DNA from: Paralichthys olivaceus
Lineage: Eukaryota; Chordata; Actinopteri; Pleuronectiformes; Paralichthyidae
Length of the DNA stretch: 64,000 nt
Direction of reading: 5' to 3'
Assembly: GCF_024713975.1 (NCBI RefSeq)
Contig: NC_091099.1
Coordinates: 10,332,001 to 10,396,000, forward strand
A program made the translations under genes and the position numbers. Of this stretch, positions 21,201 through 34,375 are shown in pieces. The notes beneath the pieces are model-generated. The model searched no databases, was not told the origin of the DNA, and saw only the letters and a program-made list of their open reading frames with translations. Numbering within the stretch: the first letter of the stretch is position 1; every line of letters starts with the position of its first letter.

Positions 21201-24200
21201 GTGAGCTGAAGGCAGGATGCAGAAAGTATTCACATGTGAACTTAATGTGAGTCAGCATGATGCCAGATGGGGTTTGAGGTCAAATGACTGCTTCTCCGGA
21301 GGTGCCGCCATTCTGAAAAAAGACCAGACTGCATGTGTTTGCGGTCAGGTAAACATAGTGAGTTGCTGAAGTTGTTGTTTCAGATTATGTTGATGATTTT
21401 GTCAGAAGTTAACGTCATTTGATTTAAGTTTGTTGTTCATGATAATATTTCATTTTTGCATTATTTGTATACCTGATGGGCTGGAAATTAGAAGTTTCAT
21501 ATGCATATTATACCAAATCTAATACTTTCTATACTTGTAATGTGTTGTTTTTGATCAGTCATTACTTATAATGTGGAAACACTTAACAACATGTTGATTG
21601 ATGACAAATCACATGAATCACTCTCATTCACATTCTTCCACACTCGTGTTGCGATGAACAAACTAAGTGAATAACTGGAATGAAATGCGAGATGTTCGCT
21701 ACTCGTCCTGTCAATGAACGGCACCAATCAATCAATCAAATTTGATCTGTATAGCCCATAGTCACAAATGACACTTTGTCTCATAGGGCTTAACTAGATG
21801 TGACATCCTCTGTCCTTAACGCTCAACAACAGGAAGGAGAAACTACAGAAAGAACCATATTAACAGCGGGGGAAAAGGAAGAAACCTCAGAGAGAGCCAC
21901 ATGTGAGGGATCCCTCTCCCAGGACGACAGAAGTGCAGCGTGTAACTGAGAACATCAGCAAAATACAACATTGCTTAGAAGAAACAGTTTTTAGACTTGT
22001 GGAAAGGTGTTTATAGTATTTATACATAAGAAAATGTCTGATAGAGATGAAGGGAGCAGGAACCCTAACCCTGACAAATGAAATGGAGGAGTTATTGCCA
22101 GTAAAGGTAGAATATGTGAGCAGGCATATTGTATATCAAGCAGTTTTGTTGTAATCACAGTCCATGATGCACCACCACCACAAACATGATCCACCACCAC
22201 CACCGAGAAAAGGAAAGAGAAGCTCCATGTGTCCCCGACACAATTTTTGGCACCCTGAGCTCGGCAGCAGGGACCTGACAGATGCCTCTTCTTTGGCAGG
22301 TGCTGCTGGTGAGCAGCAGTCGACACCCAGACCAGTGGATTGTGCCGGGAGGAGGAATGGAGCCCGAGGAGGAGCCCTGTGGTGCAGCCGTCAGGGAGGT
22401 GTATGAAGAGGTGCGCTCACACACAAACAGCAAGTTAAAACCTTACCCATGTCAGGAAATCATATTTCAGAGACTTGGAATTAACTTGAGAGTGATAATT
22501 TATCAAAGCTTTATTTATTCATTTCTAAAACTCTTTCAGGATAATGCAGTTAAGAGCAGGAGCCTTGTGTTGTTGTGCTCATTCTCTTTTTGGGATTGCA
22601 CTGAGGTTTGGTGCTGAAGCAGTGGTGGATCAAGGGCCATAAAGGGGCCACAATTTACTTAGAGGGGCCAATTATATGTCCAGCCTCCATACACAATTCC
22701 CAATTCAGTGAGGTGCACATTTAGGTCATTCCTTGTTTACTGTTGGCTCTATAGCTTTGAGCAAAGACACACATCATTTACTATATTTTGAAAAATGCTC
22801 CTTATTGAGGCACATTGCATTCTTAAAAAAACCTTTGAGGTTCACATAACACAAGCAAAAACTTCACGGTCATGAACATGCCATGTGTCATCTTACTTAA
22901 TGATTCAGTAATTTAAAAAAAGTATTTATTGTCTTCATTTTCATTAGCTAGAGGCCCTGAAAGTCATTAGCAGAAATTCTTGTCAGTTGTTGTCACTGTT
23001 CAGTGTGAGACGCTTCCTGAGCTGGATCCAGATGATGGATAGAAAATTTGCTGGCGATGCATAAATGACCACTTAGTAGTTCTGTGGTTTTGTGAAGGCG
23101 TTGCTGGTTGTTGGCCAGTACGTGTCCACAGTGGAGTGAGCTGTGGGCTTCTGCCTCATGTGCTGACAGCTTTGAAGTATGGCAGTGACATTTGGGAAGG
23201 GTTTCCAGTTACCCAGCGTCCTGTGCTTCCCAGACCAGACATGTATCTGAATATAGATGAGCTGCAAACCAACCTCGGGTGGCGAGCTAACAAGTCAAAA
23301 ACGTAATGTGTTAATACGCCACTGTCAAATTCGGCACATCAGCCAACATCACGTCCATGTGAGAGTTTTAATTTGTGCACGTGTGAGATTTTTGCAATCC
23401 TATTAATGCAATCTAAGATCCTGATTGACAAAAGTGCTGGAAAATATCACCAGAAGTAGAACAGTGTCATGTTGGACATCACAGTACGGAACTGGTGAAA
23501 CAACAATGTCGTCATTGACTTGTAAATGTATTGAATCACTCTAGATACATTTTCTACATGTGTGTACAGGCCGGTGTGAAGGGGAAGCTTGGCAGACTAC
23601 TTGGGATATTTGAGGTGAGCTTGTTAAACTGTCATGGAAAACTAATAAATTCTCATGTGGTGGTCATATAAAAATATTTAACACTGTTTAAAATACTGTG
23701 TCGACTGTTAACTCCACTGCTATGCGTAGTATGCCTTTATAAATATGTCAAGTTCACGATGTTTCTGTGAAAGAAGCGGCGCAGTAAATCACAGTTTTTT
23801 GTATAAAAGCTTTGCATGCTTTGACACTGATCTGAAGTCCTGTGTTCATCTAAACCATTGCAGCACAATCAGGACAGAAAGCACAGGACGTACGTCTACA
23901 CCCTCATTGTGACGGAGACGCTGGAGGCCTGGGAGGACTCTGTCAACATTGGTATGTTTGTCTCATTGTGTCATATTGCAATAATAAAAAAAGATTACTC
24001 ATTTACAGGAAATAAGCAGAAGACTATACAATATTTCATGGATCTTTTACACAGACCTAAAACACAGCTTGCAGACACTTCCTCCATTGGCCCGTTCAAA
24101 TTGACTTAATTGGATTGAGTTAATAAAATTTGATCTCTGGGACAAGATTATCCTTATTTATGTTTTCAAGAAGTTTTTTGTTTTTGTGTCCTCTAAGTCA

Positions 24201-26449
24201 CATAAGAAGAGTTCCACTTAATTGTTTTCTTCTATTTAGCAAGTAACTGAGGCTCTTAAATCTACCACACAGAGGGAAATTAAAGATGCTCTGAGGAGAT
24301 TACTTACACTCACTTAGTGTGTCTCACTAAAACACAAAGTACATGTCATGTAGGTCCAACAAATATGTTGATATTCAAATGTATGTTTCATACCATGCAA
24401 TCTTCCTCTTCCTTGCCCTTGTTGGTGAAATGCTAAGCTCAGGTCATAATATTTCTCTACACAATCACCAAGCTGCATATTCACTGATCACCAGGAAATA
24501 ACAACAAAGGCTGTGAAGCAGTATTCTAGATTATGCCCAGATTGAAGTGACTAACTGAATCTGAAGAAAGAAGAACTATTCAGAAAGTCTGTCTGGGCCT
24601 GCGGTCATCAGTTTGTAAGCTGAGAAACTGGGCCACATGCTTATCGATGAAGTCAAACCACCTGACATGTGGTGTTTACACAGACAGGGTTTCAGACTTT
24701 AGCAACAGTTTGTCTTCCTTTAGTTTAGCGGGTATTCAATTAACTGCCACTGCTCATGTGCCGCTCATTTTGTATATTTTCTACCAAAAATCAGGAGAAA
24801 AGGATTAATGTATGTGTATATATGTTTGTGTGTGTATACATATATTTACTACTCATGATTAGTTATAGTGGAGAATATCAAAATCAACAGTTGATAAGTC
24901 TGTGACTTGTAATTTGTCATTTCATTTTAAACAAACATTGTTTGGTTTCAGTTTCTCATTTATGAAGATTTGCTGCTTTTCTTGGTTTTATGTGACAATA
25001 ACTGAATATTAAACAATATTAACAGTTTTTTTTATTTTACAGATAAAAACATTAATCGGCTCATTGAGGAAATCCTCAGCAGATAAACAATAATGTAAAT
25101 AATAATAAGTTGCAAAACAAAGAAAAAGATACTGCCCAAAAATAGTAACCACTAATTGTTTAGAATGTGTTTGGCCTTTTTAAATGTACGTTTCCTTAGG
25201 GACTCAGAACATAAACTATTTCTTACTGGTCCAGGAAGAAGCAGTCGTGATCATTTACTCCCTTCACCTACAGAAATAGAGTTCAGCCTTTTCACATGGG
25301 GGAGGAGTGTTTGCTGTGCCCAGTTGTTTTCCAGTTATCACCGCTCACCACAGCCCCCTCCCTACTTGTCCTCTCCTGCCCTGCGCGAGGGCTGAGACTG
25401 AGCGGAAAGGGTTCGGCACTGCCGGTCTTATTCAACACCCCCTCCTGTTGAGAGGCCATGGTGTAGTTCAGGGTGTCAACATAAAGTGTGTGAATCCTCC
25501 TCCTCTCACACCACTGCCTGATTATCACAGGCCACAGCTAATTATGCTGTTTGGATTTGAACAGATCATGAATAATTAACTCACAGCTGATGATTAACTG
25601 GAAAGATTTTTATTTTATTTTTAGAAACGTTTGTTAAGTACACCTTGAATGTGCTGCACTTAATGTTTGACTGCATGGTATAATATTGTATAATTGTATT
25701 GTATAATATTGCAGTGTAGTAAGTTCTGACTTCTACAGTGAGCAGACATAAGCTTCACTTAAGTCAGGATATTTTCCATGTATTCAAAGCCAGCGAGTGG
25801 GTGTGTTGATGATATGTATGCAATGGAGGCAAACTAAAAAAAATCCAAACTTATACAAATATCTCAGGATGAGAAAGAAGAGATTACATGCAGAAGATAC
25901 CGACAAAGATTTCAACTTGGCATTCAAGAGTTTTCAGTGAAAAACATGTGATTTATGCAGCAGAAATAAATCTTGATTTCCTGCCACCAGCACAACTCCC
26001 TTGTCTGAATTGTCTGGATATTGTTCTTTTGTTCTGATCCGGACATTCTCCTGCTTTTATGGCAAAGTTTGAAAAATGTCCAGACTTCACTCACCTTTCA
26101 TTCGAGTGCACAGTTGAGCAGTCCAAGCTTTGTTTTGTCATTGAGTGAAACAACAAACTTGTGCCTGTCATTCAGTTTCATCCACATACTGACAACATGT
26201 CATTTCTTTCATGTTCTTGCAGGACGAAAGAGGAAGTGGTTCAAGGTGGACGAAGCCATCAGGGTCCTGCAGAGCCACAAGCCTGTCCACGCAGAGTACC
26301 TACGCACACTCCCAAACACCTGTAATCCACCCTGCGGTCACGCGAGCAATCCGACTAACGGCAACAGCCCGAGCTCCCACGTGACGGACAACAGCACCCC
26401 TCACTACGTTGTTTGCGCCACACAGGGCTCAGATCTGGTCAACAGATAG
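17561..26449 (+). CDS. nudt4: nudt4, diphosphoinositol polyphosphate phosphohydrolase 2 (DIPP2)
   Basis: Nudix hydrolase that removes the beta-phosphate of inositol pyrophosphates and also acts on diadenosine polyphosphates and mRNA caps; mainly cytosolic. Coding exons: 17561-17659, 22300-22410, 23570-23614, 23864-23951, 26223-26449; 189 aa. It starts MMKFKPNQTRTYDGEGF, as in mammalian NUDT4. The Nudix box runs from GGGMEPEEEP to REVYEEAGV across exons 2-3, with the metal-binding REXXEE glutamates intact. IGRKRKWFKVDEAI follows in the last exon. The tail is a few residues longer than the mammalian 180-181 aa and low in complexity, as usual for DIPPs. NUDT3 is the alternative, but the start, tail and neighbours favour nudt4. 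Residue 86 is His, at the site of the mammalian alpha/beta splice difference. The transcript reads the same way as ube2n and eea1. Confidence 0.95.
17666..17735. repeat. (GT)n microsatellite at the nudt4 exon 1 donor
   Basis: About 35 GT units beginning six bases after the 5' splice site (GAG/gtgagg at 17660), so the pre-mRNA carries a long GU tract almost touching the donor. Confidence 0.97.
17875..18075. repeat. Degenerate GGTTA/AGGTT hexamer tract
   Basis: Imperfect runs such as 'ggttaggttaaggtt' and 'gggttaaggttagggttt' in nudt4 intron 1. Related text (gttgaggttaaggttaaag) reappears at about 18192-18215. Confidence 0.7.
18251..18291. repeat. (GT)n microsatellite (nudt4 intron 1)
   Basis: About 20 pure GT units in the 4.6-kb first intron of nudt4. 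Confidence 0.97.
18990..19300. repeat. Interspersed teleost repeat (nudt4 intron 1)
   Basis: Recognised phrases: 'gctgacccaacaggcccty'-like text, 'caccaaattgcacacact', 'ttagtcccctaaatatgcc' and 'ttcagtagtttttacataat'. A related piece lies at 47195-47335. It carries no intact coding frame. Confidence 0.55.
21722..21965. repeat. SINE-like interspersed repeat (nudt4 intron 1)
   Basis: Contains 'caatcaaatttgatctgtat', 'agcccatagtcacaaatg', 'gtctcatagggcttaac' and 'agaaacctcagagagagc', a text often met in teleost introns. No ORF. Confidence 0.6.
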
Positions 26450-27423
26450 AACCATCACCAGCAGCGACCCCAGGATGCACAGTTGATCTCTTCCGCATTC
26501 ATGACTTCTTGAAGTGGGCTTGAAGAGTGCCAAAGTGTATTTAAGATTTTATATTTTTACCAACCATCGGCAGGCAATAGAGAAAATGTGTTCCTGGATG
26601 GGTTCCCTCAGTGTGCTGCCTCTGCACCGTAAAGATCCTTTTTTTAGTCTGACATCTTGAATATTTAATTGGCCGTGCACACAGTGTTGGTTGGTTATCT
26701 GGAAAGCCAGTACTGGGGAAGTTGGCTCTTCACAGGAAGTCCCACAGTGACGTGATGTCATTCTGCGAGACATTTTGAAGAGGAGTATCTACGCGTTTGT
26801 GAATATTTTTATTACAGATTATTTTTTTGTGAACTGTTTAGACACATCGGAAGCAAAACTACTGTCACCGCACAACTGTCACTTTATGGTATCGTCTCTA
26901 AGCACAACTAACACTGTAATGCTGCAAACCAGTCACCACACTGAAATAGTCCTGCCTTAAACCTCCTTTCATTTGTACATATCTCAACTTTTGCAAGCAT
27001 GACTATTAAATTAAAGGTAAATACAGTAGATTGGCACAGTTAAGATGAATACCAGCTTCTGCATAGTACTGACCAACCTGCAGTCAAATAATTACAACTT
27101 GTAAATGTTGCAAAGAAAGGCAGTATTTAACACTCTAGATGTGCAGATATACATAGACATATGTGCATTTGATAAATGTCTGAGAAAAAAATATGGTGGC
27201 CTCAGTTTTACAGGAGCGTTGATGTGTTGTGCTCCAGCCTGATTATTTTATGTGCCTTCACAAACATCACTGAAGTGTGTTGGATTATAAACACTGTGCA
27301 TCCTACAGCGCTGACTGGAAGCAGTGCCGACTGCCTCACACACCCCGCTGACCCTTTTTATTTCTCAGCATTGGTAATGAAACTGAAACTTTGGGTTTGT
27401 CATTATTATTGGAAGCACAGTAT

Positions 27424-27729
27424 TAAAGGTTCAGTGTGTAGAATTAAGTGACATCTCAACTCACCCTCCCTTTCCACTCATGAAGGAGAACCTTCAGTTG
27501 TCATGAAAACTCAAAGGATGTTTGGTTTGTCCAGTTTGGGCTACTGTATAAAACATGGCGACGTCCGTAAAGAGGAACCACTTCCGATGTGAATATATAG
27601 CATTTAAATATAAAGGGCCCATTCTAGGGTGAAGAAAACAATTTGTACAATTTAGATTAAACACATTATTTTATATTCAATTTCTGACAATAGATCCCTT
27701 TCACCCAAATCTTACACACTGGACCTTTA
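27424..27729. mobile_element. MITE-like element, copy 2 (nudt4 3' UTR)
   Basis: 306 bp, starting TAAAGGTTCAGTGTGTAGAA and ending CTTACACACTGGACCTTTA, same orientation as copy 1. It is shorter by an internal deletion. It sits in the probable nudt4 3' UTR. Confidence 0.85.
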
Positions 27730-27947
27730 AGTACACACTGAGCGAAGTGATTTCTTTTGTAGGGAAATATTTACGAAAACTAGACAGAGAGTCAGTTAGA
27801 AATAGAAAGAGAGAGAGAAAATAATGTTATAATTTCAGTTTATTGACGATCAGTGGTTTTTGTACTGAAAGATCATTCAATTAACATTTTTTTTTTAAGT
27901 GTGAACGAGTCTGTGGTATTCTGCTGTGTTGTATAGAACTCATTTCA

Positions 27948-27953
27948 AATAAA
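27948..27953 (+). terminator. nudt4: nudt4 poly(A) signal AATAAA
   Basis: Last canonical hexamer before the eea1 promoter, only about 220 bases upstream of the eea1 start codon. Confidence 0.5.
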
Positions 27954-28039
27954 AGCTCTTCATTGCCACAGTGTTTGAATGAGTGCAGCACACGCACTGG
28001 TTCTTATTATAGTCCTGAACACAGGCAGCAGACTGTGTC

Positions 28040-28172
28040 CACCATCCTCTCCATGACCCGCCCATCCGCCGCCGCTGCCTGAGCCAGGTCAGGTGTTCGT
28101 GCTGCAGCTACGTAAGCTCCGTGTTTGGGGAACTGCTTGGATCTAGTGTGCGGGACAGACCCGGTCGAGGCC
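28040..28172 (+). promoter_or_regulatory. eea1: eea1 promoter / 5' UTR
   Basis: CpG-rich, TATA-less, with a GC box (CCCGCCC) at about 28057 and a GCCGCCG run. The start codon has a favourable context (gaggccATGc). Only about 0.2 kb separates it from the nudt4 poly(A) signal, so the two genes are closely spaced in tandem. Confidence 0.5.
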
Positions 28173-31100
28173 ATGCTCAGACGGATACTTCAGATGGTAA
28201 GAGACCGGGGCGACGGACTCAACCGTGTCGCTGCGGTTTTTTTTTGCTAAACCCCGAGGTTTTCCTCAGAGACACGGGGCCTGTCCTTCTCTGTTTTCAT
28301 GACGGGGACGCGCGTTTTGAAGCGCCGTGCGTTGCTGGGTGGGCGGGGGTTAACATTTTCTAGCCAAAGGGAGTCGCCCGATTGGGACAGCCCCACCACC
28401 CCGTCTGATTGCAGTCAGCATATCAAGCGCTCCTTACGTGGGATCGACACAGCTAGCAACCAAATGCTAACACGGCTCGTTTGATTGATGCGACCCTTGG
28501 CAGAGATGTAGCGAGCACACAACGCACCAGCAGGCCCGTTAGCTAACACGTTTAGCCTCGGGGTTAGCTGGATGAAGAGTAGCTCTGCTAGCTAAACACA
28601 CGGGGCACTGAGTCGGCTTATTTTCCGTTTGCTAGCTGTGTTGTAGCGGCAGGTTAATTCATCGTCAAGTCGTCACATGCTAACATTGACGTTAGCATCA
28701 GACTGTTGTGAAGTCCTGTGTCAGCAGCTTCGCGTTAAAAGACGAAACACCAGTTTGAGTCAATACGACGTATACTGACATTAATAGTTACACGGTTGTT
28801 TGGATAAAACACCAATTTGTCACTAAGGCTACAAGTGGGAGTGAGAGAGGTTAGCCACCTAGCTAGCTTCTCCTCAGGACTACATTCACCATCATGCATT
28901 GCCAGCAGCAGTACTGTGTACACTGGCCTGGTGACCAGGAAAATCCACATTTCAACACTTTCAGTTTCGATGAGGCATCACGAGACTGTGACTGTTCTCT
29001 TAGAGGGATTAGAACAGTTTAATGCTTAGGAAGAAAAATCAAATTAGAAACATTTCATTTCGTTTGATTCATTCCTCACAGCACGTTAACAACACGTTAT
29101 CATGGGCAGAGGAGCTTGTAGGAAACTTGATTTAAACAGGACACGTGTGTGATCATCTGTCCTTCATATACTAAATCTGTTGAGCCACTGACCTGGGATC
29201 ATTTTATGGTCACACTGCTCATGCTGCAGACCACACTGCCAAGATAATCATTACACAGGGTTTATGACTCTGTCACCTTTGAACAACAGTTACTTGTTAC
29301 TGATGGAGATTTCAGAATATTCTTTAATGTAGGATTTCTTCTACAGTGTGTAGACTCAAACCATGCTGTCTACCTATTTCATAAACCTGTTGTGTTTATC
29401 ATTTTCTGCTCATAAAGAAGAGATTAAAACAACAACCCTCATTCAGGAGCTAAAATCTGTCTTTAAACCATCATTGATATTATTTGTTATATAATTGCTG
29501 GCCGTATTGCCCAGCCCTAATTTTCATTTCATTAAATATTATTATTAGAATGAATATTATTAGTCCAGGGCGGTTTCATGTAATTTATGTAGCGTGTTTG
29601 AATAAGGTCAACTTTGTTCCATGATGTAAACGTTCCACCTCCCTTTAAAATGGTGTTTATCCACCTCAACCCTCCTGTAGACTCTGACATGATTGGTTCA
29701 AGGGCCTAAAAGTCCCCTCTCCCAATACACAGGTACACACGTATCCACACACACACACACACACACATATTTTGACCTAGTTCATTCATGCAGACAAACA
29801 CCAGCCCAAACAAACCCTTTTTGTGAATGGGTCAGCAACTTCACATCCACCCCATGTGTTTGCACTTCAGGACAGTGGATTTAGCTGATTCCTGGTGAAC
29901 ACTTCCCGACCTACTCCTGGGTTGTATAGAGATTATTCTTTTCTTGTTCCTTCCCTGTTTCCTTGCCTGGGTGTGCTCTTCAGCAGAACTTGGCCCACTG
30001 CCTGTTACATGACCAACAGTATTTGGAGGGCTGCAGTAAACATAAGTCAAAGACCAACCAGGGAATTGCAGCTTATTAATTTAAAAAAGTAATTTATTGT
30101 TTAATCACAAAGTTCAACTGGAAAAGAGAACACATTAGGTTAAATACACAGTTATCTAGAATGTCTAACAGCTTGTTAGTCATTGTGCTTGTTCAAACGA
30201 TATATGAACTTTCTAAATATGTACACAAAAAGTGAATTGAAAGGCAACAGGGGGGAGGAGTCAGTTCAAGGACAGAAGTTCTGCAGCAGTGAATATTAGT
30301 TGTAAACATGGAACAAATACTTGGGAAAGCAGTAAAACCTGCCTGAGCAGACTGTGTTTAAATGCAGTGGATCTGTGAACACACACATGTAAGACACTGT
30401 GCACACTTTTGCCTGGGTGCTTCACCAGCTGCAGTTTGGAAAAAACTGCATGTGGAATCTGCCTCACACATTACTTTTTCCAAATGTATATTTGTACATT
30501 TGTGAATTTATCATCATCACTAATAATTTTTACTTCTCTTCCTCTTTCTGTGTTGGGCAATTGTAACAATGCAAATTCCCAACATGAATACATTTGTTTT
30601 TACTGATTCTAATTACCCAGTTATAATACAGGTAAAGAGCACAGACTACAAATTATTGAATATTGTTATATATATTGTGTCTATTTATTTGTTTTGATTC
30701 GTTTATTATTTTTATTTTATAACACAAAAAATTAATGCATAAATCAAATATTAAAAATGTGTGTGAGGTTTGGTAGAAACCTGCAATAGCTTGTATGTAA
30801 ACCACACCTAAATATAACAAAAATACAAAACATACAAAATCTTTGGTAGAGTTTATATATTAGTATAAAAGAGACAATTACACATATAATGCATGTTATA
30901 TACATATACCAGAAATTTGAGAAAAATCTTCCCATTATTTAACTACTTCTCAAGCAATCAGGTCATTATTCCGTATTATATACATATTTTTTCTCATTCC
31001 ACTTAAGTGGTCCAGTGTTAATACTGAGTGCATTCAGAGTAATCACGTCTTCTTTGTACTCTCCAGACTCCTGGGAAGGGAGGCTCCCAGAATGCAGAGT

Positions 31101-34100
31101 CAGAGCAACCGAGCACAGACCTTAACCACGATCAGACGTCTGAGGTAACACAGATGTTTTGATTTTGCATATTAATTACTGTCATGTTTTTTTACCCTGA
31201 GGTCAGAGGTGCTGAATTGAAGCTGACTGGTGAATTCTCACGATATGTTTCTGTATCCAGGGCTTCATCTGTCCTCAGTGCATGAAGTCTCACAACTCTG
31301 CAGAGGAGCTGTTCAAGCACTATGAGCTGTTCCATGATACCGGAGACCTCCCCGCTCACATGGCCCCCACTCGGTGAGACAGATATTAATGCTGCATAAA
31401 TTGTGACATAGTGTCTGACATCTGTGTGCACATTACAGAATTTTACTTCACTATGTTTTTATTAGTGGACTTTTTTCTCCATTTAGGGAAGACCTTACAA
31501 TGCTGCGGCAAGAAGTTCAGGACCTGCATGCTTCTCTCAAGGTATGGTTGAGTTTGGGAACTGTGGCTGCTACAGATGTGTGTAAATGGATGGGTTAATA
31601 CAAAGACTCAGCTGCGGGTGTGTTTTCACCTTATTAGGAGGAAAGATGGTTCTCTGGAGAGCTCAAGAAGGAGTTAGACAAAGTCCAAGGACACCTGAAG
31701 CAAGTAATTCCACCAAGATATTTAACATGATACATAATGAAGCTTTCTGCCTAATAAGACATAATGGTGATGCCTGCTCTTACTGTACATGCTCCTCTCC
31801 TTCGTTTTTCACAGAATGATGGACAGGTGACCTCAGAGGATGCAGGTAAGTGGTTTTATATTTAAAATAACTCTTACAAAAATAAAACAGTGTCAGTTTC
31901 AAAACAAAATGTGTTTTTTCCCCACAGTCCTTGAAAAGAAGCTGAATGAAGCAGAGACAGAAAAGTTCAACATCAAGCAAATGAAAGACCTGTTTGAGCA
32001 GAAGGCTGCACAGCTGGCCACAGAGATAGTAGGTCAGTGTTGGCCCAGACAACTGGAAGGCCTGTGTCTCTATCGTTTAACAACTGAAGTACTATTTTCC
32101 CTCTGTTAAACTCAATCCACCCACTGTCCTTTATGCAGTAGAGCATAAATTGTTGGCACAGATCTTCTATTTGACTCCGTGTGAACGTTTTCCCCTATTC
32201 AATTTGGGAAAATTGTTAATCAAGTGTATATCTGTTGTTTTTTATTGAATAATATTAAATGGGATTGCTTTGGATTCTTGTGTACAACAGATTTAAAGTC
32301 GCGTTATGATGAGGAGAAGAGCTTAAAAGAGGCTGCGGACCAGAGGGTGGCCAAGTTGACAGAACATCTGCAGAAAGAGACGCAGGAGAACGAGAGACTC
32401 AAAACAGAACTGGTACAACACACACTTCAAGTCTCTGCTGCCGTGTATTCTCTTCTTATTTGGCTTCACAGACGTACTTTGGAGTTTGAAAGAAATCAGT
32501 TTGGCTTTGAGCTGAGTGTGCTCGACACGACTCCTCATCGTTGCTATAGAAACGCAAAAAAATAACTTTATCAAAAGAGCAAAAGCGTACTTTAAACTAG
32601 AGAACCCAGTCAGGCACACTGTGTTATCTGATCTGAAATGTTCTTAACTATTCAGAGGGGTTTAAAAATACTCCCTGTTAAGTAAGTGTACGGCTAAAAT
32701 TGAAAGCCCCTGCTGATTTTTCCATCTGTTGCTTGAATTTAATGGAATGTCTGAAGGCTCACATATACACCTGAGCACCTCAGCCATTTCTCAGGACATG
32801 GAGTTTTGATTTATCTTGACACCAAAACATCTTAAACTAGAGGTAAACGCATCGTTTCGAGCTCCTCTTTCTGCCACCCAATCTTCACCCTCTGCTCTGC
32901 CCCCTAGCTGCAGCGACCGGGAGTGGAGGACGTGGAGGTCCTGCAGAAGGAGCTAATACAGGTGCAGACGTTGATGGACCAAATGACGCGTGAGAGGGAG
33001 GACGAGTCTGAACGCCTCAAAAGCCACTACGAGGAACTGCAGGCTGATTACACAACCTCAGAGGTGAGGAGGGCACATGACACAACGTCATGAAGGTCAA
33101 ATTTAGCTCAGCAGATTGAAGTTTATGTTTAACAAGCTAATAAATGTGCACAAATGATTCCCACAGTTTACATAATCATCTATAACATAGTTCTGAATTT
33201 AATAATTTGCTGGTATAGTTCTGATTGTACCTCTTCATTTTACCTGTCATTTACGACACTTTTTATAAAGAGCAGATCTTTAGATTCTTATTGAAAAACA
33301 GCTGTGGAATAACTTGTATATAAATAAGGTGGATGTACTGTAGTCATGTCATATCAGAGGACTTTGTTCCTTATTCTAATTAATTAACATCTGGTGAATA
33401 ATTCAGGTTTAATTCCTGCACATCTCTGCAAATTATCTCAATGCACACATTCATGTTTTCTATTCAATAAGAAGCCAAATTGTAAAAAAATATTTGAATA
33501 CCGTCTGGTTTTTGATCACAGAGCAGCTACAAGATGTAATTAACAAACAGTTTTGGTGCAGTCCTGATCAGTAACTGTTTAATTAAGTTTTAATTTCCAT
33601 ATTGTGAATTTATGCAGTCAGTGGTCATCAGATCAGACAGTGAAATGTCCAAAAGGCATCTAAAAATATGGGTAAACAATGAACATCACATTTAGCCTGA
33701 TGCATTGTAGGCGGCTGCAGTTGTACACAGCACACAACACTATCTCTTATTTTATAGAAAACATTGTTCTCCTTTATTCTCTCAGTGTAGCAGCTCTGTG
33801 GTTCAGACTTGCCTCCTGCTGTTGTGTGGTGACTTACCTTTGGTCGTGTCTCTCTTTCCCTTTCCTTCTGCCTCTCACATAATCCACCCCTCTGCAACAC
33901 TTAACTCTTTCCTCAAGATCCGTAAACTGGAGGTAAAATACGTCGTTTCGAGTTGGCCCCAAATTTACTTTCATCTTTTTGAGTTTTGCCAAAGTTTTTA
34001 GAGATTAAAACATTAAATTAACTCTTTTGTTGGGTTTTTGTATGACTCATGCCTGATTGTTACTAATTCATAGATATATTTTTTATATATTTTTTTACTT

Positions 34101-34314
34101 CTGTGTCAGTCCTTCACAGTAGTGCTTCAGTTCTATTATTGTACACGACAAAATCACTGCAAAAAAACGTATAATGGTCCTGTCTATTTAATCGCAGTTG
34201 ACCATATCCCAACTAAAAGCAGAGCTGGAGAAGGGTCCGCAAGAAGCCGCCGTCTACACCCAAGAGATCCACCAGCTACAGAGCAATCTGAATAATTTGC
34301 AGCAGCAAAGCCAG

Positions 34315-34375
<61 letters not shown>

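Larger units (their letters stand above)
26450..27953 (+). other. nudt4: nudt4 3' UTR
   Basis: About 1.5 kb from the stop to AATAAA at 27948-27953. A MITE copy (27424-27729) lies inside it. Earlier polyadenylation, before the MITE, cannot be excluded. Confidence 0.5.
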
